Positions 43,885-53,220 of a stretch of DNA of 64,000 nt are shown here, one piece after another; positions within the stretch are counted from its first letter, which is position 1; the number at the start of each line of letters is the position of its first letter. Source of the DNA: CBDCZI01 sp965224495 (lineage in GTDB: Bacteria > Bacteroidota > Bacteroidia > Cytophagales > JAAEPT01); NCBI GenBank assembly GCA_965224495.1, contig CBDCZI010000025.1, positions 356,666 through 420,665 on the forward strand, read 5' to 3'. A model generated the notes under the pieces. The model was not told the origin of the DNA and searched no databases. It was given only the letters and a program-made list of their open reading frames with translations. Position numbers and translations under genes: made by a program.

Positions 43885-45102
43885 TTAAGAAAACCTTATA
43901 GCCTCTACAGGTTTCATTTTTATTGTTGTAGAAATAGGTATAATGATAATCACCCCGACCAACAAGAGCGTACCTACGTTGATGTATACCCAGGTTGACC
44001 ATTGCCACAAAATAGGTACAGCATCCATGTAATAGTTTTCTGGGTCTAAGGGGATAATTTTGAAGTAAAGCTGTAGTAAACAAAAGACCACAGCGATAAA
44101 ATTACCCCAAAAGATACCTTTGAGAACTAATTGAATAGAAGAGTACCAAAATACCTTTGCTAAAAAAACATTTGTCCCACCCATTGCTTTTAGTAAACCG
44201 ATGGTTGACGTACGGTCTGTCACTAAGATGTACATAGTGGAAAGTAAATTGAAAAAGACAATAACAAAGATAATAAGCACCATTACAATGGCATTTTGGT
44301 CAATCATTTCTAACCATTGAAAAAGATATTGGTACTTTTCAGTAATTAAAACAGCTTCGGTGTCGTAAAAATTTGAACTTGAAAACTGGATTTCTTCGAC
44401 CACTTCTTTTGCCTTGAATGGGTCTGTTAGAAAAATTTCATAACCACCAATTTCTTTGTTTGACCAATTGGAAACGTTTCTGAGCATTGTCATATCTCCG
44501 AGTAAAAAATGGTCGTCGATTTCTTCTAAACCCGTCTCAAAGATACCTTGAACTATAAATAACCGAGGTTTGGGACGGTTGCCATTAAAGAAGTGGACTT
44601 TGAATTTATTGCCCACTTTTAAGTCAAACTTTTTAGCAATGCGATTACTTACCAATACTTGTTTTTTGTCTTCAAAATCTAGCGCTTCACCCGAAATGAT
44701 ATTTTGACCGAATACATTGAAGTTAAAATCTTTATTTACTCCTTTGAATACAATTCCGCCAACTTCGTGGTCTTTTTGTAAAATCCCTGCCGATAAGCCA
44801 TAGGTATTGACTGATGTAATGGAAGGGTTGGTTTTTAACTCTTCGTAATAAATGCTGTCTTTGAGCATTGGAGAAGTGATAAAGGCATCGGTAAGCTCAA
44901 ACTTTTTTAACTGAATATGCGAATCAAATGAAAAGAGTTTATCTTTAATTGTTTCTTTAAACCCGCCTAATATGGTATAGGTGATAATCATCACAGCGAC
45001 ACCTATTGCCACAGTAAAGACGGTCAAACGAGATATTGTTTGAATAAAAGAGCCTTGTTTAGCTTTTCGAATACGTTGACCGATGTAGTATGCTTTGTTC
45101 AT
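43885..45102 (-). CDS. FtsX/LolE-like ABC transporter permease
   Basis: A 405-residue inner-membrane protein with the MacB/LolC-type topology: one helix near residue 28 (LTVFTVAIGVAVMIITYTIL), a periplasmic domain of about 220 residues, then three helices, the last ones around NAIVMVLIIFVIVFFNLLS and LLLVGVIIIIPIS. The final segment has the typical TIGLLKAMGGTN loop. Such proteins work with an ATPase in lipoprotein release; no ATPase gene is adjacent, so the partner must be elsewhere. Confidence 0.85.
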   Translation of the reverse strand: MNKAYYIGQRIRKAKQGSFIQTISRLTVFTVAIGVAVMIITYTILGGFKETIKDKLFSFDSHIQLKKFELTDAFITSPMLKDSIYYEELKTNPSITSVNTYGLSAGILQKDHEVGGIVFKGVNKDFNFNVFGQNIISGEALDFEDKKQVLVSNRIAKKFDLKVGNKFKVHFFNGNRPKPRLFIVQGIFETGLEEIDDHFLLGDMTMLRNVSNWSNKEIGGYEIFLTDPFKAKEVVEEIQFSSSNFYDTEAVLITEKYQYLFQWLEMIDQNAIVMVLIIFVIVFFNLLSTMYILVTDRTSTIGLLKAMGGTNVFLAKVFWYSSIQLVLKGIFWGNFIAVVFCLLQLYFKIIPLDPENYYMDAVPILWQWSTWVYINVGTLLLVGVIIIIPISTTIKMKPVEAIRFS

Positions 45103-45149
45103 CTTTTCTTAAAAATAGGGTCGTTTACCCCCGTAGAGGAGATCCCGAA

Positions 45150-45803
45150 TTACTTCAATTTATTTATCCAATTGACAATATCAGTTAGTTCTTCGGGCAA
45201 AATACCGTGTGCTACGGGGTATTCGTTGTAGCTTAATTTTGCTCCCATTTGTTCTAAAAATACTTTGCTTTTTCGGTCTTGCTCAACGGGCACAACGTCA
45301 TCAACCGAACCGTGACCGATGAAAAAGTTGAGCTTCTTGATGTCTTCGATGGGAGCAATATTGTCTTTAATCGCTTCTTGCATAATAAAACCACTTAAGG
45401 CGATAGTGCCTTTTAATAGTTTAGGGCTTGTCATTGCGACACCTTGACTAAGCATAGCGCCTTGTGAAAAACCTAATAACAAAACATTGTTTGGGTCAAT
45501 AGCATAGCTTTGTTTCATGTAGTCGATAAATTGAATGACTTGCAAACGAGATTGTTCGGCTTGTTCCATATCAACTATTTTTTCGATACCCGAAAAATCT
45601 AAATTGAACCACGCATAACCGCCCCAAGGCAAAGTCACAGGTGCTTGTACGCTGACCACAAAATAATCGTTAGGTAACTCGTTACCAAAACTCAATAAAT
45701 CCATTTCATTGCTTCCGTAACCGTGCAATAAAATGATAAGACCTTTGTTTTCTTGCTTTTGAGGTGTAGCTCCTTTGTAGATGTATTTGAGTGGACTTTC
45801 CAT
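45150..45803 (-). CDS. Alpha/beta hydrolase (phospholipase/carboxylesterase family)
   Basis: A 217-residue serine esterase. The nucleophile elbow is LGFSQGAMLS (GxSxG, near residue 113), the oxyanion region is ILLHGYGSNEMDLLSF, and the His of the triad is probably in YPVAHGILPE. An Asp in GSVDDVVPVEQ completes the triad. It is probably cytoplasmic: no signal peptide. Its ATG overlaps the stop of the sortase gene by one base (TAATG), so the two are translationally coupled. Confidence 0.88.
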   Translation of the reverse strand: MESPLKYIYKGATPQKQENKGLIILLHGYGSNEMDLLSFGNELPNDYFVVSVQAPVTLPWGGYAWFNLDFSGIEKIVDMEQAEQSRLQVIQFIDYMKQSYAIDPNNVLLLGFSQGAMLSQGVAMTSPKLLKGTIALSGFIMQEAIKDNIAPIEDIKKLNFFIGHGSVDDVVPVEQDRKSKVFLEQMGAKLSYNEYPVAHGILPEELTDIVNWINKLK

Positions 45804-48800
45804 TATTTCATTATCATTATTTTCCCTATGCCTTGCTTGTATTTGTCGGTTGGCGAGTCGATATACTTGATTTCTACGTCACCACTTTCTATCTCGACGT
45901 GGTAAATATACAAGCCATTAGCCAAATTTGTTCCGTTGGCATTTGTTCCTTGCCATTCGTATGTTGTAATATTTTCTCCTGCGTGAATATGCCCTAATTC
46001 TTCTTTGGTAATGGTGCGTACTAATTCGCCTGTGGCGGTGTATATTTTGATAGTAATGCCTTCTGGAATAGCATCGCCAGTAAGGGTGAAAGCAAAACGG
46101 CAACTCGTACGGAAAGGATTTGGGAAAGGATGAAAATTGGTAATTGAGCGTTGATTTACCACTTCAAAAGAGATTTCGTAAGGAGTAGATGGATTGCCTC
46201 CTTGGTCTGTGCCTTCTACTTTTAAGTAGTAAATACCGTCGGCTAAGTCTTGTGGTGTATAAGCGATAGCAAACGGAATATCTTTACTCTGATTTGTCCA
46301 CGAAAGAACGTTGTTATTAGAGAAATAAATAGGTTGGTAAGTACAACTACCTCCATTCTGACAAGGTGATTTCAAGAAGAGTTTTAATCCTAAGGTATCC
46401 TCCTTGAGGTTGTATTTATTGTTATCGTAAAACGAAATAGCAATAGTTGGATTCGGAGAAACGATTGCTCCGTCGGTAATGTGTACTTTATCAAAAAGAA
46501 CGTCAATTACAGGAGCGATTTTATCTTTGGTTACCTCAAAAGGAAGAGCTAAAATATTGTTGGAGTAAATTTGTTCTAATTGGTCGTAAGGGTTGAAAAA
46601 GACTTGTACGGTATTATTTCCTATCCAATTGGCTGTTTCGATAGTAAGTGTATAGGTCAGTGTGTCTTGCTTTTTTAATAATCCCAATGTTCTTGTGTGG
46701 AGGACTTCGTTTGTCTCACCTGTTATTTTTATTTCAACCTCAATAAAATCGGGGAAGTCAATACCTGTAATGTTTTGAAATTTATAGGTTAAAACCAACG
46801 GTTGACCTTCTTCAAAGGACGATAAATGGTAGTTGTTTACACCAACAATAGAGGTGTTGATAATCGCTTCAGGGATAGGTTTGGAAGTAACTGCCCAATG
46901 CTTGAGCTGTGCCGACGAATTATCCAACGTATCATAAATCAAGGCTTCTAATTGAATAAAAGGGTAGAGGCTTGCATCGATATTGATGTCATTTTTCAAA
47001 TCAATAGCAATAATCGGTTGGTTGTCGATAGAGTGTAAAGGGATGATATTCTTTTTGCCCTCTTTGTCTATTCCGAAAATAGAAACGACCATCGAATCAT
47101 TAGCTGTTCGTTCAAAACGATGCGAATAAGAACCCCATTCGGTCGTAGCACCGATTACAGGAGAAATGATTTTTCCTACCGTTAATCGCCCTTGTATATC
47201 TGTGTCTATTTCTATAATAGATGAAGTAGTAGCACCGATTTTTTCGGCAATAGCTGTTGTTGTCCCTTTCTTTCCTAAGAAAATATAAGGGTGCGTATTG
47301 GAAGGGATTTGGTCGATGAGTTCTGCACCAAATTCTTTGATTTTGTCCTTCATTGCAACACTCCAATTTGTGCCTCTGTGATTACCGACTGCGACGAAGA
47401 GGACAATATCATTTTTAGGGACTTGGTCGAGAAAATTGATTAGATTAGTTTGTTGCCCTGCTTGATGTAGTGAATGGAAAGCTTGAGCGATGGGTGGGTG
47501 TTTTCCGCAATTTCCGTATTGAGAGGGATTGGGACTGTAAGGTAAGGCAGTTTCTCCGTCAAAAACGACTACCCATAAACCGTCTTTCGTACAGCCACCT
47601 TGTAAACCAATCAGCCCTCCAATAATGATGGATTGATTGTCAACGGCAACGGATGCTTCTTTTTGAAAATCAGGTACGTTTCTCCCTGCACTTTTGGCGT
47701 AAACGTGAGAGCCTGTTTGGTCAAATTCCCATCGGGAAGTTGGGGAGTCTTTGTAGATATGTCTAAGGTCGTTGTTGTAAAATTGGTCAAATTCCATTTG
47801 TCCCCAACCTGTTTTGTTGGCGATGTAAGTAAATGACGCCATTTCCCATTGTGGGACTTGTCCCGAAGGAAGGTTAGTAAAACGTACACGCCAATAATAG
47901 GTCGTCGAGTCGGTGGTGATAGGTAGTTCGTAGTTTTTAAGTTTCGCAACAATATCTCCTGTAACCGTTGTACTTAATAGAGGTTGAGTAAAAGTAATTG
48001 ATGTGTCAATCTCTATTTCGTAAGTGAAATTTGCTATCGTCAATAAATCGTTAGATTGAAAAATTAAATCAGTCGTTGTTTTGTCTAGAATAGCAAAATC
48101 TTTTGGGTAGAGCGGTGTGATACCGTTGAGGGGAATAAAGAAATCAATAGAGGCGGAGTTGTTGTTTTTTGTTAATTCGTCAATCTCATTGGGACAATCA
48201 ATGGTTATGGTAAATGTATTGATTCCACCTGTCGTTTTATTCGTATTAATAATGGTGTAATAAACGGTGTCTTGATGAAAAATAGGTGCTATTTTGACTG
48301 TTTTGTATTGAATAATTTCATTTGCATAGCTTCGTTCTATACAAAATGACAAGGAATCATTTAACGCACGACCAAAATTTTCTATTCCAATAGCAATTCT
48401 AAAAGAATCCGTTTGTGCCGTAATTCTTTTGTTATCGAAGGCTTGAATAGATAAAGCTTCTTTTTTAACCGCGTAATCAGGTTTTTGTGGAGTGAAGTAA
48501 TGAATAGCAGGGTCTCCCAAATAATTGAATTGATGTGCGTGTGTCTTATAATACAAATTGTTTTCTTTTCCTGTACTAAACTCTGTAATCACTTTTTGTT
48601 GTATTTCTCCCAAACTTTTGTGAGAAAAACCTTCTTCTTGAAAAGCATATTTATAAAATACCTTACTGTAATTGTTGAGCGTATTGGTGATGCCGTAATA
48701 GCTATGTCCGAAACCACCGATAGCTCCTCTATTTTTGGTGAACAGCCAATCACGGACACGGACTCGGTAATAACCATTGTAGGTGTCTGTCGAAAAACAA

Positions 48801-50800
48801 CCATTTAACCAGAGTAGGGTGTATTTCCCTTTGTTTCTAAAACCGTTTTCATCAATACTAACCGCACCAATATCTAAGCCCTGGAAAAACGAAGTGGAGT
48901 GACCAAAAAACGTGACCATTCCTACGCCGTCATTTACCTGTTTTGATATATTGATAAACTCGACAGCTTCTCCTGTGTTTTTATTAAAAGTGGTTACTTT
49001 TGCTCCGTATTGAGTTTCTTCTGCCTGATTTTTTAGTCCATTCATCATATTTAAAATGACAGACGCCTCATTTTCTGTTGAGCCTCCACTCAAATGAAGC
49101 ATTCGTTTTCTCCATAAATTATCGTACGGCATACTCTCGTGCTCAATAACTTTATCTAAATAGATTTGTGCTTCTTCGTTGGTGTAGCAAGGGATACGAC
49201 CCGTAGCTAAGCGAGGGGCTAATTTAGTATCACCGATTTGGTTACTAAACATAATATCCGAACTCGGATTCCCTATCGTCATTACGTAGTCTTTGTTTGG
49301 GTAAATACTGGTGTTTAAAGGGAGTTTTCGGTAATAAGGTTTTGCGTAGTTTTTGATACTTACCGCATTGGCGTTACCTAACAATAAAAGGTGAGTAGGC
49401 GTGTGTGTCGCCAACATATAACGGCAATAATTTCGGATGGCAGTAGGCGTTCTTTCTCCGTGATTGTATTGGTCAATCAATCGGTCTTGGTCCACAATCT
49501 CCACGTGGTAACCACCTCCCGCAACAGAAGAACGGTAGGTTTTGAAATTCTCTGCCGTTTGCTTAAAGTTTTTGTGGTAAATAATTAAATAATCAGGCGA
49601 AGTTAATAAAGCGTCATTTTTAGTAACGACAGATTCTATTTTTGTAGGTGTCAAATAATCATTCGGAGTCAATAAGACATACGATTTGTCGCCTTGGTCA
49701 AGGTGGTTTAAAATGATTTGGTTACTTGGTGATTGAAATAACTGAGTAAGATTGTGTTCGTCTGAAACGTCGAAAGTCACACTGTTGGCGGGTACATTGG
49801 TGAAATCAACAGCAATAGTAGGAACTGCTTGGTCAAAAGAATTAAAAAGAAAAGGCGTCGTGTTTTTTACGTCAGGGTGAATAGGGTAGGTGTATTTGGT
49901 ATAAACAATTGAAACCACGTCAGGATTTGCACCTTGACCATCTACTGTGGCAACAGAAGTGAGCGTGTTGTCTTTTATTTGGTCAAAACCCCAATCCAAA
50001 GTATGTGTAAGGCTGTTGTATTTGTAGAAATCAGGAAAATTGTGTGTAGAAGGGTTGTTTTCGCCAATAACAACCGATATTTTGTGAATGTATTTGTTTC
50101 TCCCTGCAAATTTAACTTCCAATTTAGGTTGGTAGCCAATTACCGTTTTGGTATTTGATAAATCAGGCAAGCCAAGCTGAGGGTGTTGTCCTTTTTGCCT
50201 AGGCCATTGTACCCAGCCTTCACCTGTTACAAAATCACTGTGAAAGATATAAGGAGCAGGTTCATTGCCTAATGAATAACTCTCTAAAAAAGTATGTACA
50301 CTTTCTTTCTCTAAATATTCTCGAGCAACAGATGCTTCTGTATTATTGGTAGCAATTCGTTTTGGATTAAGCGAAGAGTGCGTTAAGAAATAAGAAGAAG
50401 TATCTGAATACAAATTAATGTAAGGGTTCGTTAGTTCGTTAGCACCCTTGTAATGTACTTCGTCCGTTTCCCCATCCAATTTCTTTCCGTAATACAAGAT
50501 ATAATCTCCACTATCAAAAGAACCGTCAGCTTCGCCTATTACTCGAATAGCCATTTCTTGTCCCCTTCGAAACAGTTGAAATTCTTGCGGATTTTTATCG
50601 ACAGGAAACCCTGCGTCAGCCAATTGTTGGTACGAAACTTTAAAAAATCCCGTGCGACTGTCTTTTATTTTGAAATATTCTTTAGAATAATCAAGCCATT
50701 CGGAACCGTAATTTTGAGCAAAATTTACCACAGAAGAAAATAAAGCTACGCAGAGCAATATTCTTTTCAAGTAGGTGGTAATATTTTTGCTTTTAGTCAT
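45803..50800 (-). CDS. C25-family peptidase, PorU2-like T9SS sortase
   Basis: A 1665-residue secreted protein. A signal peptide (KRILLCVALFSSVVNFAQ) is followed by a large N-terminal domain, then a gingipain-type C25 caspase-like domain with the catalytic His in TFFGHSTSFF near 634 and Cys in LWLNGCFSTDTY near 668. Long Ig-like regions follow. The C-terminus is a T9SS type-A sorting domain (FHPFPNPFRTSCRFAF ... IYTATGELVR ... NGLYIYHVEIESG). The length is nearer the PorU2 group than classical PorU (about 1100-1300 residues). PorV is not adjacent. It overlaps neighbours on both sides. Confidence 0.85.
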   Translation of the reverse strand: MTKSKNITTYLKRILLCVALFSSVVNFAQNYGSEWLDYSKEYFKIKDSRTGFFKVSYQQLADAGFPVDKNPQEFQLFRRGQEMAIRVIGEADGSFDSGDYILYYGKKLDGETDEVHYKGANELTNPYINLYSDTSSYFLTHSSLNPKRIATNNTEASVAREYLEKESVHTFLESYSLGNEPAPYIFHSDFVTGEGWVQWPRQKGQHPQLGLPDLSNTKTVIGYQPKLEVKFAGRNKYIHKISVVIGENNPSTHNFPDFYKYNSLTHTLDWGFDQIKDNTLTSVATVDGQGANPDVVSIVYTKYTYPIHPDVKNTTPFLFNSFDQAVPTIAVDFTNVPANSVTFDVSDEHNLTQLFQSPSNQIILNHLDQGDKSYVLLTPNDYLTPTKIESVVTKNDALLTSPDYLIIYHKNFKQTAENFKTYRSSVAGGGYHVEIVDQDRLIDQYNHGERTPTAIRNYCRYMLATHTPTHLLLLGNANAVSIKNYAKPYYRKLPLNTSIYPNKDYVMTIGNPSSDIMFSNQIGDTKLAPRLATGRIPCYTNEEAQIYLDKVIEHESMPYDNLWRKRMLHLSGGSTENEASVILNMMNGLKNQAEETQYGAKVTTFNKNTGEAVEFINISKQVNDGVGMVTFFGHSTSFFQGLDIGAVSIDENGFRNKGKYTLLWLNGCFSTDTYNGYYRVRVRDWLFTKNRGAIGGFGHSYYGITNTLNNYSKVFYKYAFQEEGFSHKSLGEIQQKVITEFSTGKENNLYYKTHAHQFNYLGDPAIHYFTPQKPDYAVKKEALSIQAFDNKRITAQTDSFRIAIGIENFGRALNDSLSFCIERSYANEIIQYKTVKIAPIFHQDTVYYTIINTNKTTGGINTFTITIDCPNEIDELTKNNNSASIDFFIPLNGITPLYPKDFAILDKTTTDLIFQSNDLLTIANFTYEIEIDTSITFTQPLLSTTVTGDIVAKLKNYELPITTDSTTYYWRVRFTNLPSGQVPQWEMASFTYIANKTGWGQMEFDQFYNNDLRHIYKDSPTSRWEFDQTGSHVYAKSAGRNVPDFQKEASVAVDNQSIIIGGLIGLQGGCTKDGLWVVVFDGETALPYSPNPSQYGNCGKHPPIAQAFHSLHQAGQQTNLINFLDQVPKNDIVLFVAVGNHRGTNWSVAMKDKIKEFGAELIDQIPSNTHPYIFLGKKGTTTAIAEKIGATTSSIIEIDTDIQGRLTVGKIISPVIGATTEWGSYSHRFERTANDSMVVSIFGIDKEGKKNIIPLHSIDNQPIIAIDLKNDINIDASLYPFIQLEALIYDTLDNSSAQLKHWAVTSKPIPEAIINTSIVGVNNYHLSSFEEGQPLVLTYKFQNITGIDFPDFIEVEIKITGETNEVLHTRTLGLLKKQDTLTYTLTIETANWIGNNTVQVFFNPYDQLEQIYSNNILALPFEVTKDKIAPVIDVLFDKVHITDGAIVSPNPTIAISFYDNNKYNLKEDTLGLKLFLKSPCQNGGSCTYQPIYFSNNNVLSWTNQSKDIPFAIAYTPQDLADGIYYLKVEGTDQGGNPSTPYEISFEVVNQRSITNFHPFPNPFRTSCRFAFTLTGDAIPEGITIKIYTATGELVRTITKEELGHIHAGENITTYEWQGTNANGTNLANGLYIYHVEIESGDVEIKYIDSPTDKYKQGIGKIMIMK

Positions 50801-51306
50801 TAATCGATAGGTGTTTGGTTAATAATAATATCTCTTTCTACTTTCTTTAAACGTAAATGTCTTGCCATTTTATGTTTTGTAGGCCATTCTAATGAAGTAA
50901 ATATAATTACAGCTATAAATAGGTAACAAAAATAAGGAGCAAATGTAACAACATACGCCAAACTTAATCCCCATAACACAAGAGAAAGTAACCCTAACTG
51001 CTGACTAACTGTTTGGTAATAGATAACTAAACGAGCTCTTAAAGATAATTCACTCTCAGGCTTAATTACTTTCAATGCCCTAAATAAAATTTGGTATGAC
51101 CAAAACATAAGCCCCAAAACGATAGCTAAAGTAAGGTACGAGATAAACGAACTTATCTCGGTCTCTTCAGGACGAAATCGGTCGTGGTAGAAGTAAGTAA
51201 TCAACGCTAAAATAGTAGGAGGTAGTATGATTAATGAAAAACTTGTTTGTATTTTTCTCAAAAAGTATTGGCTTGAGCTTATTTTTTCTTCTTCTATACC
51301 AAACAT
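50800..51306 (-). CDS. Uncharacterised membrane protein
   Basis: A 168-residue protein with three or four predicted helices (SLIILPPTILALITYFY, YLTLAIVLGLMFWSYQILF, LGLLSLVLWGLSLAYVVTF and YFCYLFIAVIIFTSLEW) and charged ends. No family recognised. Its stop overlaps the start of the sortase gene by one base, so it may be co-expressed with T9SS sortase function, although a direct role is unproven. Confidence 0.7.
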   Translation of the reverse strand: MFGIEEEKISSSQYFLRKIQTSFSLIILPPTILALITYFYHDRFRPEETEISSFISYLTLAIVLGLMFWSYQILFRALKVIKPESELSLRARLVIYYQTVSQQLGLLSLVLWGLSLAYVVTFAPYFCYLFIAVIIFTSLEWPTKHKMARHLRLKKVERDIIINQTPID

Positions 51307-51388
51307 ATTCTATTTATTTAAAGATTAACTGTAACTTTATGTTTAAAGTTTATTATATACAAAAATAAACACATTAAAACTTATACCT

Positions 51389-52117
51389 ATGAGAAGACTA
51401 AGTATTCTTTCAATAATAGCCCTATTACTTTTTGGAGCGTGTGATAAAACCGCAGAAAAAGAAGAAAAGCAACCAGAAGTAAAAACAAAAGCGATCTTAT
51501 TGCCCTGTGGAACCAGCCCTCGTGATGCTTTTAAGTCATTAAATGATAAAGCATCCATCTTAGACACTTCGGAGGTGTTGTTAGCTACTTATAAAAAACA
51601 TTTGGATACATTAATCTTTGATTGGGCGGAGTTGACACGTTCTGAAAACAAACAGATGGATATTATCGCTCAAACTTTAAACCAAGTAGCACAACACGAA
51701 GGGTATAACAAAGAGCAAGTCACAGCAATTCAAAACTCATTTTGTTTAATTGAAAGTAACCGTTTGCCGGCAGATGAAATTGGCGACTCAGAGAGGCTTC
51801 AATTATTTGATAGTTTATTGATTACCTTAAAAAGAAAAAGTGTTGAGCAAGTGCTTGATTTAGCAAAAGTACCTCGCACAGTAACCAATGAAAGCGAAAA
51901 AATCATTGATGCAGACAGTTTGATGATTTTGTTAGACGACTCTTTGCTTGTCGATAATGTTTATTTGGCAGAGTCTTACGAAACGATTATTTGGCGAAAC
52001 AACAACTTGTATTTAGAGTCTGTGAGTGCGTACAACCAATTTATTGAAAAAAACAAAATCGCCTTAGAACAAAAAGGACTAATTAACTTAAAAAAATTCC
52101 CTAATTTCTATGATTAA
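51389..52117 (+). CDS. Uncharacterised lipoprotein
   Basis: A 242-residue protein with a lipobox, IALLLFGAC at about residues 10-18, so it is lipidated after Sec export. Then a charged stretch (DKTAEKEEKQPEV) and a mainly helical domain with no recognised family. The next lipoprotein gene overlaps it by eight bases, so the two are coupled. Confidence 0.75.
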   Translation: MRRLSILSIIALLLFGACDKTAEKEEKQPEVKTKAILLPCGTSPRDAFKSLNDKASILDTSEVLLATYKKHLDTLIFDWAELTRSENKQMDIIAQTLNQVAQHEGYNKEQVTAIQNSFCLIESNRLPADEIGDSERLQLFDSLLITLKRKSVEQVLDLAKVPRTVTNESEKIIDADSLMILLDDSLLVDNVYLAESYETIIWRNNNLYLESVSAYNQFIEKNKIALEQKGLINLKKFPNFYD

Positions 52118-52502
52118 GTATTTACCACTACTCGCACTTTTCTTTTTTTCATGCACCAAATCTCTCGAATTAAAAGATTTTGATAAGGCCAATTGGGAAG
52201 CAGGTCGTGATGGTTGTAGCTCATCGAGAATAGGGCAATTGGATTACCTAAAAGAACACAATGAGTTATTTATAGGGGTCAGTGAAGCGTCTATTCAAGA
52301 ATATTTGGGGAAGCCAGACCAACGCGAATTAGTCGCACGAATGGGACGTAAATTTCACTATTTTATCACGCCTTCAACAGTTTGTTCTGAAAAGGGTAAA
52401 AAAAGACCGCCTGCTCTTATTATAGAATTTGAACAGCGAGGAATAGCCAAAATGGTCATCGTACCTTCAAAAAAAGCGATACTTAAAGGTTTAGAGAAGT
52501 AA
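52110..52502 (+). CDS. Small lipoprotein, possibly BamE-like
   Basis: A 130-residue protein with a lipobox LALFFFSC at about residues 8-15. The segment SIQEYLGKPDQRELVARMG resembles the BamE/SmpA signature (LGxPD), and a final beta-type region follows. A BamE-like fold is a possibility, not a firm call. It overlaps the preceding lipoprotein gene. Confidence 0.6.
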   Translation: MIKYLPLLALFFFSCTKSLELKDFDKANWEAGRDGCSSSRIGQLDYLKEHNELFIGVSEASIQEYLGKPDQRELVARMGRKFHYFITPSTVCSEKGKKRPPALIIEFEQRGIAKMVIVPSKKAILKGLEK

Positions 52503-52604
52503 GAGAATGATTTCTTTTACATGCTAAAATATGGGGCGATAGCGTGGTCTGATTATTAAGCGAGAAGATGTAACTGCCCTATTTTGGGTTTAAAAAAAGA
52601 GCAC

Positions 52605-52640
52605 AAAAAAACCTACTATTTAAAGAATAGTAGGTTTTTT
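52605..52640. terminator. Bidirectional terminator between lipoprotein and OmpH genes
   Basis: Fifteen pairs: 52606-52620 with 52626-52640, loop TAAAG, with A6 and T6 outer sections. Serves both converging genes. Confidence 0.9.
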
Positions 52641-52657
52641 GTTTTGTAAATTAAAGA

Positions 52658-53215
52658 TTACTTTCTTTCCAACATAGATGGTGCGTTGGCTGTTTGTTGA
52701 GGTACAGCGATTCCTAATGTTTTCAATACATCGTTAGTGATGTTGAATTTCTCAGCATTTAGCATCCATAACATAGAGTCCCCATTGAAAATGTGAGTAT
52801 ATCCACCTGCAGTGGCTGTTTTTTCTATTGCTTGTTGGATTTTATTTTGAAGAGGAACCATCAAATCTTGTTGTTTTTTCATCATTTGCTCTTCAGCACC
52901 TGCTTGGAAATTTTGAATTTCGTTCTGCTTATTCATCAATTGCTTTTCTTTGTCTTTTAGCATAAATTGATCTTGAGCAGGGTTTTGTCTCATTTGAGCA
53001 TATTCTTGTTCCATTGCTTGGTACTCTTGGTATTTTGTTTGAATCATTTGATCCAATCTACCTTTGTGCTCTTGCAACTGTTTTGTGATTATTTTGTAAT
53101 CAGGGTGAGACATGGCGATATACTCTGCATTGGTATATCCTATTTTTGTTTTTTCTGTTTGAGCAAAAGCTGCTAATACAAACAGGTTGATAACGATTGT
53201 AGCTATTAATTTCAT
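52658..53215 (-). CDS. OmpH/Skp family periplasmic chaperone
   Basis: A 185-residue protein with a signal peptide (MKLIATIVINLFVLAAFAQ) and a long coiled-coil region (residues about 45-130, QEYQAMEQEYAQMRQNPAQD and KDKEKQLMNKQNEIQNF), as expected for Skp-type jellyfish chaperones for outer-membrane proteins. It starts five bases after the ilvB stop, an odd pairing, with no lpxD or bamA next to it. Confidence 0.9.
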   Translation of the reverse strand: MKLIATIVINLFVLAAFAQTEKTKIGYTNAEYIAMSHPDYKIITKQLQEHKGRLDQMIQTKYQEYQAMEQEYAQMRQNPAQDQFMLKDKEKQLMNKQNEIQNFQAGAEEQMMKKQQDLMVPLQNKIQQAIEKTATAGGYTHIFNGDSMLWMLNAEKFNITNDVLKTLGIAVPQQTANAPSMLERK

Positions 53216-53220
53216 AGTTT

